Shown piece after piece: positions 1 to 9,042 of a stretch of 64,000 nucleotides of DNA; the stretch's first letter is position 1; each line of letters opens with the position of its first letter. The DNA comes from an uncultured Anaerolineae bacterium (GTDB lineage: Bacteria; Chloroflexota; Anaerolineae; Anaerolineales; Villigracilaceae), in the NCBI GenBank assembly GCA_903875215.1, contig CAIQVH010000003.1, positions 1 to 64,000 on the forward strand. The letters run 5' to 3'. The notes beneath the pieces are model-generated. The model saw only the letters and a list, made by a program, of their open reading frames with translations, ran no database searches and was not told the DNA's origin. Position numbers and translations under genes: made by a program.

Positions 1-262
1 AATCAAAATGGATAAGATGCTTATGGTATGATTCGTCATGGTAATGGGTTCCTGTGAAATCAGTTTTGTCCAAAAACAAGATTATCACGTTTGGAACCCT
101 TTACCTTCTTTTTTATCCGAACGATTTAGCGGAAACTAAAGAGAAAGCCACCTGTGGGAATCCACAGGCATTGCCACCAGTGATGTTCAGGTAGATTCCA
201 CAGTTGAACAAGTTGGCGATTCAACCGAAAATGGTTTCAAATCTATTTTACGGAGAATCGCT
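1..262. other. AT-rich intergenic stretch at left edge
   Basis: No coding region is supported here. The only visible structure is a small hairpin near 151-168 (cctgtgg / ccacagg with a gaat loop). The stretch is AT-richer than the rest of the window and leads into the LysM gene, whose ribosome binding site (cggaga) lies just before 263. Confidence 0.5.
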
Positions 263-1573
263 ATGAGAAAAATGTATTACATTATCGGAGGATTGTTAGC
301 AACGCTCTTGGTTGCAATAATCGTGATTGTTAAACTGTCTGTGCAGAACGTAGAATCTACCCCATCAACACAAGCCAATCTAGCAATTGCGGCACACATT
401 AATACCACGCCTTCGCCAACTCAGGCGACGAATACGGAAGTCCCTCACGCCACGCAAACTAACTCGTTAAGTTCTACTACTGAGTATATTGTCAAAGCAG
501 GAGATACATGCGAAAAAATCGCTTCCGAGCATCATATTTCAGTAGAAAGTCTTATTGAAGCCAATAAACTTGCTTCCGATTGTAGCAACCTTGCTATTGA
601 CCAAAAACTGATAATCCCTACTATCAGCGATAATCTTCTGGTTGCTGACACGCCTAGTTCAACCTTAAACTGGCCAACATATACCCTTGAAACTGAATTT
701 CCTGATTCACCAGTGCAAATGTCTTTATACAAGCAGGTAGTTCCTGCTGAATGGCCAACAGACAAGCAAATTGCTGATTTAATGGTGCAACTAAAGATCA
801 CTGGCACAGTTTCGACAAGAACAAGTGAAGCAGGTAATACAACAATGGATATTACCAGTGATAAAAGCAGTGTGATGTTAGACTCTGTTGACCCGCTCAT
901 AATGGTGTTGAATACATCTCAAACGCCAGATAGTGGAACATCTACAAATATTTTACCGCCCGACAAACGAGTCCAAATCGCTGAAACATTTCTGAACGCC
1001 CGCAATTTACTTGATTTTCCATATATCATGGAGCCGCCACGTTTATCGCGTGATCGTGACCGCGCCATTCGCATTGTGCCATTGATTGACGGATATCCAT
1101 TGTATGATTACGACCCGCTAAATGGTCGCCTTCTAGTATGGTTTAATATAACGGGTGAAGTTTCTTCAGTCTTTTGGAGACCTCTAAAAATTATTGCTGG
1201 CAACTCTGTCAATATTCAGCCCGCTTCTACGGCATGGAAGCAATTTGTTAGCGGAAACACACCAAAGACAAATGGCATGGGGCAATGCTGGCAGATAATG
1301 ACGTTTGACCCAAAAGAACCTAATGCAACTGCACAGGTTACTTCTCCTTCTTGTGTCAGTTGGGGCGCAGGCGCAAACCTCCCTTACAACGCAGCAACTA
1401 TCAATGAAGTCAAACTTGTTTATTTCGCTCAAGATTTAAGTTTAGGTATGTCGCCTTTTGCTTTTCCAGCCGATTCGCCAGCGAGAGATGTTTTTCCTAT
1501 GTGGCAGTTTTCAGGAGTTACATCGGATGGGCGTGATTTGGTTGTACTCTGGTCAGCAATCATAGAACCTTAG
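263..1573 (+). CDS. Membrane-anchored LysM-domain protein
   Basis: The 436-residue protein starts with a short basic stretch and one hydrophobic segment (about residues 5-27), followed by a Ser/Thr/Pro-rich linker, so it is likely an exported protein with an uncleaved N-terminal anchor. Residues about 74-119 form a LysM module (EYIVKAGDTCEKIASEHHIS start, ending QKLIIP) that would bind peptidoglycan or similar glycans. The remaining 300 residues show no motif I recognise. The start is supported by the cggaga site seven bases upstream. Base composition (about 43 % GC in a sampled line) is well below the neighbours, which suggests an acquired or fast-evolving accessory gene. The LysM call is firm; the function beyond cell-wall binding is unknown. 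Confidence 0.8.
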   Translation: MRKMYYIIGGLLATLLVAIIVIVKLSVQNVESTPSTQANLAIAAHINTTPSPTQATNTEVPHATQTNSLSSTTEYIVKAGDTCEKIASEHHISVESLIEANKLASDCSNLAIDQKLIIPTISDNLLVADTPSSTLNWPTYTLETEFPDSPVQMSLYKQVVPAEWPTDKQIADLMVQLKITGTVSTRTSEAGNTTMDITSDKSSVMLDSVDPLIMVLNTSQTPDSGTSTNILPPDKRVQIAETFLNARNLLDFPYIMEPPRLSRDRDRAIRIVPLIDGYPLYDYDPLNGRLLVWFNITGEVSSVFWRPLKIIAGNSVNIQPASTAWKQFVSGNTPKTNGMGQCWQIMTFDPKEPNATAQVTSPSCVSWGAGANLPYNAATINEVKLVYFAQDLSLGMSPFAFPADSPARDVFPMWQFSGVTSDGRDLVVLWSAIIEP

Positions 1574-1744
1574 AACATTGGTTACAATTAACCACAACCC
1601 AACACCGCGTTCTCAGAAACCAGCCGGTGAGCAGAGCCATATCGAGAGAAGAAAACGGGCTTGATGCAATTCCGCGTCAATAGCCACCCAAATTCAGCCA
1701 AATGCTTAACCGAAAACAAGATGTTTCGCCCGCGCTGGCGAGTG

Positions 1745-1992
1745 CAGGTCAATAACATCACACCGCAAGAACGCAACATAGTCTCGTTGGATTGGAACAT
1801 AGGTCCGTTCGGTTGCAACATAGCTCCGTTGGATTGGAACATAGCTCCGTTGGCTTGCAACACAGCTCCGTTGGCTTGCAACATCGCACCGTAAGTCAAT
1901 AACATCGCACCGTAAGTCAGTAACATCGGGCCGTAAGTCAATAACATCGGGCCGTTATGCTTCAACGCAGCACCGTTCGCGGTCAATATCGC
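1745..1992. repeat. 21-bp tandem repeat (minisatellite), about 11.8 copies
   Basis: Eleven consecutive 21-bp units plus a partial twelfth begin at 1745, 1766, 1787 and so on. Each carries an aacat-like core and ends in ccg (for example ttggattggaacatagctcc then g). Units 3-7 belong to a ttgg-type subgroup and 8-10 to a taagtca-type subgroup. Because 21 is a multiple of three, both strands stay open. The minus strand could encode a heptapeptide repeat of the MLLTYGA / MLQANGA type from a TTG at 1986, and the plus strand an NIAPLDW-type repeat. Neither reading has a convincing ribosome binding site, so I annotate it as a repeat rather than a gene. Confidence 0.85.
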
Positions 1993-2050
1993 AAAAACCT
2001 TGATTCAGAAAAATTGCCTGGGCAGATTTTAAGAAAGCCGTGATTGCCCC

Positions 2051-2079
2051 AATGCCCGGCCGCATGCCAGCCGGGCATT
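2051..2079. terminator. Perfect 10-bp hairpin before thiolase
   Basis: aatgcccggc and gccgggcatt flank a 9-base loop. A weak T-rich stretch follows on the plus strand. It may end transcription from the left; the TATAAT of the thiolase gene lies directly after it. Confidence 0.45.
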
Positions 2080-2083
2080 GCTT

Positions 2084-2089
2084 TATAAT
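2084..2089 (+). promoter_or_regulatory. TATAAT -10 box for thiolase operon
   Basis: A perfect TATAAT lies 54 bases before the thiolase ATG. No good -35 hexamer is visible because the hairpin occupies that position. Confidence 0.45.
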
Positions 2090-2137
2090 TGAAGCGCCAA
2101 AGCAAGTAGCCTGTTTCCCAACACCAGAGGAGAAGCC

Positions 2138-3343
2138 ATGTCAAAAGAAACCGAAGCGGTGATTCTTTCCGCTGCGCGTACGCCCATTGGCAAGTTCCAG
2201 GGCGCACTCAGCGGAATCCCGGCCCCCAAACTGGGGGCGCTCGCCATCCAGGCGGCAGTTGAACGCGCCGGGTTGCCAAACCCCGCCGAAATCGACGAAG
2301 TCTTGATGGGCAATGTCATCCAGGCCGGGCAGGGCCAGGCCCCAGCCCGTCAGGCCATGATTTTCGCGGGACTGCCCGCCAGCGTCAGCGCCACCACCCT
2401 CAACAAAGTGTGCGGCTCCGGGTTGAAAGCTGCCATGTTTGCCGCGCAGGCCATCCGCGCGGGCGACGGGCAGCTTTTTGTATCCGGCGGCATGGAATCC
2501 ATGTCGCGCGCGCCCTACCTGGTCAATGGACGCAGCGGCGAACTGCGCTACGGGCACACCCAGCTGACCGACGCCCTGCTGCACGACGGCCTGTGGGATC
2601 CCTTCGAAGATTGGGGCATGGGCAACTCCGCCGATTTTATCGCCGAGGAATACCAGGTGACGCGCGAGGCCATGGATCGCTTCGCGCTGGAAAGCCATCA
2701 GAAAGCGGTGGCAGCCCAGGAGGCGGGCAAATTCAAAGCGGAGATTGCGCCGGTCGAATTGAAGGGCCGCAAGGGCGAGATTACGCTGTTTGACACGGAT
2801 GAAGGCCCGCGCCGCGACGCCTCGTTGGAAGGACTGGCCCGGCTCAAACCGGCCTTCCGTCCGGATGGCCGCGTCACTGCCGGGAACGCCTCCACGCTCA
2901 ACGACGGGGCGGCGGCGGCCGTTATCGCCAGCCGCGCCTATGCTGAAGCGCGCGGACTGAAACCGCTGGCGCGCATCGTGGCCTATGGACAGGCCGCGCT
3001 CGAATCCAAGCGCTTGTTCGCCGCCCCGGCCCAGGCCATCCCCAAAGTGCTCGCCAAAGCCGGTTGGACGCTGGCCGAAGTGGACCTGATCGAGCTGAAC
3101 GAGGCCTTCGCCGCGCAAGTCCTGTCCAACGGCTACGAACTGGCCGGTCAGGGCTGGGATTGGGCCAAAGTCAACGTGCACGGCGGCGGCATCTCGCTCG
3201 GGCATCCGATCGGCGCCAGCGGCGCGCGGCTGATTGCCACGCTGATCCATGCCCTGCAAGATCGCGGCCTGCGGCGCGGGCTGGCCAGCCTGTGCCTGGG
3301 CGGCGGTGAAGCCGTGGCCATGGCCATCGAAATCGAATCATAA
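2138..3343 (+). CDS. Acetyl-CoA acetyltransferase (thiolase)
   Basis: This 401-residue protein is a full-length thiolase, which condenses two acetyl-CoA or cleaves 3-ketoacyl-CoA in the cytosol. The catalytic triad is intact: Cys92 in [10 protein letters not shown], His356 in [10 protein letters not shown] and Cys386 in SLCLGGGEA. The ATG at 2138 follows an agaggag ribosome binding site, so the start is secure. It is followed after 31 bases by the DinB-like gene, with which it may be cotranscribed. Whether it serves biosynthesis or beta-oxidation cannot be told; no other fatty-acid oxidation gene is nearby. Confidence 0.95.
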   Translation: MSKETEAVILSAARTPIGKFQGALSGIPAPKLGALAIQAAVERAGLPNPAEIDEVLMGNVIQAGQGQAPARQAMIFAGLPASVSATTLNKVCGSGLKAAMFAAQAIRAGDGQLFVSGGMESMSRAPYLVNGRSGELRYGHTQLTDALLHDGLWDPFEDWGMGNSADFIAEEYQVTREAMDRFALESHQKAVAAQEAGKFKAEIAPVELKGRKGEITLFDTDEGPRRDASLEGLARLKPAFRPDGRVTAGNASTLNDGAAAAVIASRAYAEARGLKPLARIVAYGQAALESKRLFAAPAQAIPKVLAKAGWTLAEVDLIELNEAFAAQVLSNGYELAGQGWDWAKVNVHGGGISLGHPIGASGARLIATLIHALQDRGLRRGLASLCLGGGEAVAMAIEIES

Positions 3344-3374
3344 AGACCTCGCAGCGCCAAACAGGAGCAACCCC

Positions 3375-3860
3375 ATGACCCCCGAAGAACGCGAACTCAA
3401 AATTGAACAGTATGGCGCCGGTTTTGCCCTGCTGGAAGAAACCCTGCAAGCCATTCCGCGCCAGGCCTGGCAGTTTAGACCCGCCCCAACCGAATGGAGC
3501 ATCCACGAAATCATCATCCACATCGCGGATAGCGAAGCCAACGCCGCGTTGCGCGCGCGCCTGCTGGCGGCTGAACCGGGCCGCGCGCTGATGGCCTACG
3601 ATCAAGACAAATGGGCGGTGGAACTCAATTATCACCAGCAGGATGTGGATGACGCCCTGCAATTGACCAAATACGCCCGGCTGACAACCTACAAATGGCT
3701 GAAAACGCTGCCCGAGGCGGTCTTTGAACACAGCGCCCTGCACCCCGAATACGACAAGCCCTACACCTTCAACCTGTGGCTGAATATCTACGCCGGACAC
3801 ATCCCCGGGCATGTCGAACAAATTAAAAACAATTACGCGCTGTATCAACAACGCACCTGA
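3375..3860 (+). CDS. DinB-like superfamily protein
   Basis: The 161-residue protein has the four-helix DinB/YfiT layout with three metal-ligand histidines: His49 in IIIHIADSE, and His142 and His146 in [10 protein letters not shown]. Members are metal-binding proteins, some of them thiol transferases, but the substrate here is unknown. The frame stays open upstream to 3249 inside the thiolase gene, but the ATG at 3375 has an aggag site and gives the normal family length, so that start is preferred. The stop is two bases from the following anti-sigma gene. Confidence 0.8.
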   Translation: MTPEERELKIEQYGAGFALLEETLQAIPRQAWQFRPAPTEWSIHEIIIHIADSEANAALRARLLAAEPGRALMAYDQDKWAVELNYHQQDVDDALQLTKYARLTTYKWLKTLPEAVFEHSALHPEYDKPYTFNLWLNIYAGHIPGHVEQIKNNYALYQQRT

Positions 3861-3862
3861 AA

Positions 3863-4273
3863 ATGCTGCAAACCACATCTGATATTCACAACCTGAACAC
3901 CATCCGCAACTTTGTCGAGACGTATGCTTCCGCATTAAGCATGTCACCAGAGGCGGTTTATGGCATCGTCCTGGCTGTTGATGAAGCGGTGACCAACATC
4001 ATCCTGCACGGTTATGGCGCAATTCAGGGGCCGGTAGAAATCGAACTGACTCATGACAGCCAAACCCTGACCATCTCACTGCGCGACCAGGCTCACCTTT
4101 TTGACCCAACCAAAGTTCCGCCCGCCAGCCTCTCAGGCAGCCTGGAAGAACGTCCACTGGGCGGCCTGGGGCTGCACTTTATCCGCCACTACACGGACGA
4201 ACTGATCCACCGCGCCCTTCCAGGCGGCGGCAACGAATTGATCTTAAGAAAACACCTTCAAGGAGAAAAATAA
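3863..4273 (+). CDS. RsbW-like anti-sigma factor / serine kinase
   Basis: The 136-residue protein is a single GHKL ATP-binding domain. Visible motifs are the N box (DEAVTNIILHGYG, about residues 40-52), the G1-type DQAHLFDP around residue 75 and the G2-type GGLGLHFIRHY at 100-110. Such proteins bind a sigma factor or phosphorylate a STAS-domain antagonist. The next gene, five bases downstream, is exactly such a STAS protein, so the pair forms a partner-switching module. No sigma factor is adjacent, so the target lies elsewhere. The start is two bases after the DinB-like stop. Confidence 0.88.
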   Translation: MLQTTSDIHNLNTIRNFVETYASALSMSPEAVYGIVLAVDEAVTNIILHGYGAIQGPVEIELTHDSQTLTISLRDQAHLFDPTKVPPASLSGSLEERPLGGLGLHFIRHYTDELIHRALPGGGNELILRKHLQGEK

Positions 4274-4278
4274 CCCCC

Positions 4279-4683
4279 ATGGATATCACCCTGACCACCG
4301 CCCAGGCCCGCATCCCGGTCACCGTACTGCACCTGCAGGGCAAGCTGGATGGCTCCAATTACAAAGAATTGATCAACAAAGCCCAGGAACTCATGCAAGG
4401 CGGCACACGCGCACTGCTGGTGGATCTGGCGGGCGTGGATTTCATGAGCAGCGCCGGCATGGTAGCCCTGCTCTCGATCGCCAAACTGCTCAAAGGCCAG
4501 ATCGTCGAAGAAGAAGGCTGGTCACTGCTGCATTCCGCCGGCCGCGAACTCAGCCATGGCCGCCAGAATCTATTGAAGCTGTGCAGCCCCCAGCCGCGCA
4601 TTGCCCAGGCGCTGGAAATCGCCGGTTTCGACCTGGTCTTTGATATTTTCAGCGATTCGTCCCAGGCGCTGGCAGCGTTTTAA
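4279..4683 (+). CDS. STAS-domain anti-anti-sigma factor
   Basis: This 134-residue protein is a single STAS domain. The signature VDLAGVDFMSSAGMVALL contains the phosphorylatable serine (Ser57 or Ser58), the position used by SpoIIAA/RsbV. It is the expected substrate and antagonist of the kinase encoded immediately upstream. A 20-residue stretch around residues 75-95 (EEGWSLLHSAGRELSHGRQN) is longer than in RsbV and replaces the usual short turn. The operon ends here, facing the convergent glycosyltransferase gene 23 bases away. Confidence 0.88.
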   Translation: MDITLTTAQARIPVTVLHLQGKLDGSNYKELINKAQELMQGGTRALLVDLAGVDFMSSAGMVALLSIAKLLKGQIVEEEGWSLLHSAGRELSHGRQNLLKLCSPQPRIAQALEIAGFDLVFDIFSDSSQALAAF

Positions 4684-4706
4684 GAGCCAGCGGCCCGCCC
4701 CAATTC

Positions 4707-5906
4707 TTAATTCAACACTTCCTTCAACTCGCCCCCGCGCGGGTCATAACGGCGGCCCTTCCAGGTCACACCGCGGCCCGAAAGCACTCTAAACGCCGAA
4801 GTCAGCATCATCGCGGCGAATATTCCCGCGCCCAACGGGGTGGTCAAAGCGTAGGCGCGGGGAATTTTCATTTGCGCATTAACCGACATGCGCATCCCCA
4901 GCAGTGCCGCCCAAACCAGCAGGGCCTGCGCCAGCACAACCAGCGCCGGCCAGCCGCCGCCCTGCAGGATCCAATATCCGCCGAGCAATGGCCAGGCCGG
5001 CAGGAACAGCGCCGCAACCAGCGCCAGGAAAGCCCCAAAAGCGCCCAGCAACAACATAGCCGGATGATCTGAAAGGCCCAGGTAAATATTTTTCGTCCAG
5101 CCTTCCCACATCTGCGCCAGCGAAGTATACATGCGCGTCTGGGCCACGCCGCGCCCATCGGCCACCACCAGGCGGTAACCACTCCACTTGACCAGTTCAG
5201 CCAGGGCCTTATCCTCGACAATATGATGCTTCAAACGCAGGTGCCCGCCCAACGCATCGTAGACTGCGCGCCGGATGAGAATGAACTGCCCATTGGCCAC
5301 CGCGTCCCGTTTCGAGGCATCATTCACCCGGCGCGGAGAAAACCCCACTGAAAGCGCCGTCATCACCAGCGGCATTACCACCCGCTCCCAAAAAGAACCG
5401 GTCACCTGCTCGGTCATCACGGTGAACAGGTCAGCGCCAGCCGCTTCGGCGGCGGCCAGCGCAGCCGATATCGCATTCGGCGCGAGAAACGTATCCGCAT
5501 CTACAAACAACAGCCATTCCCCCGAGGCGGCGCTGGCCGCCTGGTGCAAGGCATGCGGTTTTCCGGCCCAGCCGGGAGGCAGCTCGGCACCGTGCAGCAC
5601 GCCCAGGCGCGGGTCGTGCACAGACAGTTCAGCCAGAATGGCAGGGGTGGCATCTGTCGAGCGGTCTTCCAGCACCAACACTTCATAATTGGGATAATCC
5701 TGCGCCAGCAATGCCTGCGCGCAGTGACGGATATTGTGCGCTTCATTGCGCGCAGGCACCAGCACAGAAACGCGCGGCCCGGCTTGCGGTGCGCGCACCG
5801 CGGGAGTCTTGATGGCCAGGTACGCCTGGGTGTGCAGCCAGATCAGGATGGCCAGGGCGGCCATAAAAAGAACGCTGGAACCAGCCAGCAGAATAAGCGG
5901 CGTCAT
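4707..5906 (-). CDS. Family 2 glycosyltransferase, membrane-bound (CrtQ/HpnB-like)
   Basis: The 399-residue protein has an N-terminal membrane helix (about 5-27), a GT-A fold with EDRSTDAT (Asp81) and the metal-binding DAD at 136-138, a QMWEGW motif, and three or four C-terminal membrane helices. This is the layout of carotenoid (CrtQ-type) and hopanoid-associated transferases. It is the last gene of the crtI-carH operon, its ATG overlapping the GNAT stop by four bases, which favours a role in glycosylating a carotenoid. The exact acceptor is inferred only from context. Confidence 0.82.
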   Translation of the reverse strand: MTPLILLAGSSVLFMAALAILIWLHTQAYLAIKTPAVRAPQAGPRVSVLVPARNEAHNIRHCAQALLAQDYPNYEVLVLEDRSTDATPAILAELSVHDPRLGVLHGAELPPGWAGKPHALHQAASAASGEWLLFVDADTFLAPNAISAALAAAEAAGADLFTVMTEQVTGSFWERVVMPLVMTALSVGFSPRRVNDASKRDAVANGQFILIRRAVYDALGGHLRLKHHIVEDKALAELVKWSGYRLVVADGRGVAQTRMYTSLAQMWEGWTKNIYLGLSDHPAMLLLGAFGAFLALVAALFLPAWPLLGGYWILQGGGWPALVVLAQALLVWAALLGMRMSVNAQMKIPRAYALTTPLGAGIFAAMMLTSAFRVLSGRGVTWKGRRYDPRGGELKEVLN

Positions 5907-6406
5907 TTGATATCCTTGGTAAAAAAGATCAGCAGGTCATCATCCACCCTTACCTGCTGGCCGTAACGGCCAGGCTGGCCGTACGAAAACAGGCCGCTCC
6001 CTACGGGCAGGTAGCCGCGCCGCACATACAGGCGCAGGGCTGCGCCATAATCGGCTGTCAGGCCCACTCCCAGCGCCACAAGCGGGCTGACCTCGGCGGC
6101 GCGGCGCTCGGCCTCGTCCAGCAAGGCCGATCCAATTCCGCGCCGGCGGAATTGGGGCAGAACGTTGAAATCAGCAATTTCGGGCACAGGGGGAACAGCC
6201 AGCGCCGGATGGGAAGGCTGCCAGAGCAGAGTGACATAACCGGCAAATTCCCCCGCCCAGCGGGCGACAAGTACGGTACGCAGTCCACCCTCCTGCTCGG
6301 CGAGGTAGGTTTCATACTGGGTAAGGGGTTTATCCCATCCGAGGGCGGCAAATGCCGCGGCGATGACCGGCAGATCGGCAGCAGCCAGCAGGTTCAGAGT
6401 CAACAT
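5903..6406 (-). CDS. GNAT-family N-acetyltransferase
   Basis: This 167-residue protein carries the acetyl-CoA-binding signature QFRRRGIGSALLDEAERRA and a C-terminal LRLYVRRGYL strand-helix typical of GNAT enzymes. The frame is open further upstream but would lie inside the photolyase gene. The ATG at 6406, one base after the photolyase stop, gives the normal family length. It sits in the light-response operon between photolyase and glycosyltransferase. The substrate is unknown. Confidence 0.82.
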   Translation of the reverse strand: MLTLNLLAAADLPVIAAAFAALGWDKPLTQYETYLAEQEGGLRTVLVARWAGEFAGYVTLLWQPSHPALAVPPVPEIADFNVLPQFRRRGIGSALLDEAERRAAEVSPLVALGVGLTADYGAALRLYVRRGYLPVGSGLFSYGQPGRYGQQVRVDDDLLIFFTKDIK

Positions 6407-6407
6407 T

Positions 6408-7787
6408 TCAAACGGGAACGGGGGTTTTTTCCTGGCCGCCCGTGGAAAGCCACCTGGAGTTTTGGTAGGCTGCCAGGGCTCGATCGCGGGCCAGGCTGCG
6501 ATCCACGATCGGGCGCTCGGGGTAACCGGGCACGCGCAAGCCGGCTTCCCAGGGCGCATGAATAGCCGGGGTGGGCAGGCTTGCCAGTTCCGGCACCCAG
6601 CGGCGGATATAAGCACCAAGCGGATCGAACTTCTGGCTTTGCAGAACAGGATTGAAGATGCGGAAATACGGCGCGGCGTCCGTGCCGGTGCCGGCCGTCC
6701 ACTGCCAGCCACCGTTGTTGGCCGCCGGGTCGCCATCCAGTAGATTCTCCATGAACCAGCGTTCGCCCCACTGCCAGTTGATCAGCAAGTCCTTGACGAG
6801 GAAGGAGGCGGCGATCATGCGGGCGCGGTTGTGCATCCAGCCAGTGAGCGCCAGCTGGCGCATGGCGGCATCCACCACCGGCAGGCCAGTGCGTCCGGCT
6901 TTCCAGGCTTCAAAATCTTCCAGGTTGTCGCGCCAGGCAATCTGCGCCAGGGTGGGGTTAAAGGCCGTCCGGCTGACATGCGGAAAGTGATAGAGGATGT
7001 TTATGTAAAACTCACGCCAGATTAGTTCATTCAGCCAGGTATCCGCGCCGCTGCCGGGCCGGGCACGCAGGGCAACACTGGCAGCCTGGCGCATGGAGAG
7101 CATGCCAAAGCGCAGATAAGGCGAAAGCGCAGAGGTCCCCTCCAGGTCGAGGCGGTTGCGCGCGCTATCATACTGGTCTATTGGAGTGGACAGAAAGTGT
7201 TCGAGCCGGCGACCAGCTTCGCGCTCACCAGCCGGAAATCCGTGCGGGGGCGGCAGGCCTGGAAGTTCTTCAGAGCGCAGTAGCGGCGCCGGAGGAAAGT
7301 AGGGCGGCGCGGGCAGCGGAGTCAGGTCGGGGGGCAGGAGCGCTTTCCAGGCGCGGGAAAAAGGCGTGAAAACCGTGTAAGGTGCGCCATCCGCCTTGCG
7401 CAGCGCGGCAGGAGTGTGAACTGTTTGCCCATCCACAAGGGTCAGCGGCAGGGTCTGGGCAATCCGTTCATCGCGGGTGCGCGCATAGGGTGTGAAATCG
7501 GTTTCAGCATAGATGGCGCTTGCGCCGGCACTGGTCAACAGATTGAACAGGATAATTTCCGGGGGGCCGCGGCGGATGATCAGGCGTCCGCCCCGTTCGT
7601 GCAAGTCGGCGGCGAGCGCATGCAGACCACCAAACAGAAAAGCCTGGCGGCGTGCCGGGGTACGCTCAAGCAAGTGCGGGTCGAGGATAAAAACTGGCAG
7701 AACTGGCCCGCCATGCCGGAGAGCGGCCAGCAAGGTGGGATTGTCGGAAAGACGTAAATCGCGGCGAATCCACCAGAGAACGGTCAT
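6408..7787 (-). CDS. phr: Deoxyribodipyrimidine photolyase
   Basis: The 459-residue protein is a full-length photolyase, which uses light to reverse UV-made pyrimidine dimers in DNA. The N-terminal alpha/beta domain begins VLWWIRRDLRLSDNP. The FAD-binding helical domain holds ELIWREFYINIL, GLPVVDAAMRQL, MHNRARM and NNGGWQWTAGTG, the regions that bind FAD and the dimer. It resembles the class I CPD photolyases. Its start is three bases from the MFS stop, so it belongs to the crtI-carH operon, matching the known habit of CarH regulators to control photolyase and carotenoid genes. Confidence 0.94.
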   Translation of the reverse strand: MTVLWWIRRDLRLSDNPTLLAALRHGGPVLPVFILDPHLLERTPARRQAFLFGGLHALAADLHERGGRLIIRRGPPEIILFNLLTSAGASAIYAETDFTPYARTRDERIAQTLPLTLVDGQTVHTPAALRKADGAPYTVFTPFSRAWKALLPPDLTPLPAPPYFPPAPLLRSEELPGLPPPHGFPAGEREAGRRLEHFLSTPIDQYDSARNRLDLEGTSALSPYLRFGMLSMRQAASVALRARPGSGADTWLNELIWREFYINILYHFPHVSRTAFNPTLAQIAWRDNLEDFEAWKAGRTGLPVVDAAMRQLALTGWMHNRARMIAASFLVKDLLINWQWGERWFMENLLDGDPAANNGGWQWTAGTGTDAAPYFRIFNPVLQSQKFDPLGAYIRRWVPELASLPTPAIHAPWEAGLRVPGYPERPIVDRSLARDRALAAYQNSRWLSTGGQEKTPVPV

Positions 7788-7790
7788 GGC

Positions 7791-9014
7791 TTAGTCGGCA
7801 GCCACGGCAGGGGCAGCCGCCGTTCGGATGCGGATTTCTCCCAGCATGGGGTGGTTGTAAATTGTCAGCCAGACGTACAGGAATAAACCAGCCATGATCA
7901 AGGCTCCGAAGCCGCCCGGCGCCCAGCTGCCCCCCTGCTGCAGCAGCGCTCCGCCTGCCAGCGGGGCAAAGATACGCGTGGAACTTTCCACAGCAGTGGA
8001 CAGACCCAGGATGCCGCCGATTTCGTGCGGGGCAACGGCCTTGGTAAGCGTGGAAGACAACAGGGTGTTGAGCAGGCCGCCGGAAAGCGCGATCGGTACG
8101 AGCAGAATCAGCACCACCGGGAGGGAAGGCGCCAGTACCCAACCGAACAACGCCAGGGCCATGAGGCCGACGCTGACGACAATCAGGACATCCTCCCGTA
8201 CCCGGGCGGTGAGACGCCCAACCAGGAAGCCCTGTGTGAAGGCTGAAAGTATGCCGACGTAAGTCAGCACATAGCCGATCTGGACAGCGCTCAGATTGAA
8301 TTTTTGCAGGGCATAAAGCGAGAAAATGGTCTGAAAAGTGGCAAAAGCCAGGCCAAAGAAGAAGCGGCTGATCAACAGTGAGCCGGTGAACGGCCGTTGG
8401 ATGGCCACCAGCAATGCCTGCAAGGTCACCGCCGGTTTTTTCCCCGGTTGTTCAGAGCGTTTTTCCGCAGTGAGAGATTCGGGCAGCCAGAAGTAGATCA
8501 GCAGCAGGTTGGAGAAAGCCAGGGCAGCGGCGAAATAAGCCGGGACGTTGTAGCCCCACTGGCTCAAAAATCCGCCAGTAACCGGGCCAAAGATAAAGCC
8601 GACCCCGAAGGCGGCGCCGATCAAGCCGAGACCTTTGGCGCGGTTCCTGGCATCGGTCACATCGGCGATGTAAGCCTGGGCAACGCTCAGATTGCCGCCG
8701 GTCAACCCATCCAGAATGCGCGCGGCGAACAGGATCCAGAGTGAGTTTGCCAGCCCAAGCAAGATAAAACCGAGCAAGGTGCCGAAAACGGAAGCCAGGA
8801 GAACCGGGCGGCGGCCAAAACGATCGGAAAGGCGGCCAAGGAAGGGTGCGCCAATCAACTGCGCCAGCGCATAGGAGGCGATCAGCGCTCCGGTCAATAG
8901 CTGGCTGGCCTGAAAGGTCCTGGCATAATACGGCAGCAGAGGCAAAATCAGGCTGAATCCGAGCAAATCGATGAAAACAACCAACAAAATCGAGGTGAGG
9001 TATTTTTTATTCAT
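7791..9014 (-). CDS. MFS transporter, TetA-like
   Basis: The 407-residue protein has twelve predicted membrane helices and the MFS motif between helices 2 and 3 (GAPFLGRLSDRFGRRPVLL), closest in look to tetracycline/multidrug antiporters (DHA1 group). A helix-5 GPVTGG-type motif (FIFGPVTGGFLS) supports drug:proton antiport. Its place between carH and photolyase in a light-controlled operon is unusual; it may export a photo-damage product or pigment-related compound, but this is a guess. It is separated from carH by 28 bases holding a short taa-ggaaa-type repeat. Confidence 0.88.
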   Translation of the reverse strand: MNKKYLTSILLVVFIDLLGFSLILPLLPYYARTFQASQLLTGALIASYALAQLIGAPFLGRLSDRFGRRPVLLASVFGTLLGFILLGLANSLWILFAARILDGLTGGNLSVAQAYIADVTDARNRAKGLGLIGAAFGVGFIFGPVTGGFLSQWGYNVPAYFAAALAFSNLLLIYFWLPESLTAEKRSEQPGKKPAVTLQALLVAIQRPFTGSLLISRFFFGLAFATFQTIFSLYALQKFNLSAVQIGYVLTYVGILSAFTQGFLVGRLTARVREDVLIVVSVGLMALALFGWVLAPSLPVVLILLVPIALSGGLLNTLLSSTLTKAVAPHEIGGILGLSTAVESSTRIFAPLAGGALLQQGGSWAPGGFGALIMAGLFLYVWLTIYNHPMLGEIRIRTAAAPAVAAD

Positions 9015-9042
9015 AAGGTGTAGGGATTAAGGAAACAAGGAA

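Larger units (their letters stand above)
1574..2137. other. Gap of 564 bp between LysM gene and thiolase
   Basis: This gap holds the 21-bp minisatellite, a GC-rich hairpin at 2051-2079 and a TATAAT box at 2084-2089. The part from 1574 to 1744 shows nothing I can assign. Confidence 0.6.

Noticed and set aside
1745-1992. CRISPR-like array
   Set aside because: The units are contiguous 21-mers without spacers, and no cas gene is present.
2141-3259. Long minus-strand reading frame over the thiolase gene
   Set aside because: It mirrors GC-rich codon structure of the true gene, has no recognised motif or ribosome binding site, and the thiolase motifs are on the plus strand.
5903-6736. Extended N terminus for the GNAT gene
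   Set aside because: The extra 110 codons lie inside the photolyase gene in another frame; ATG 6406 gives the normal length.
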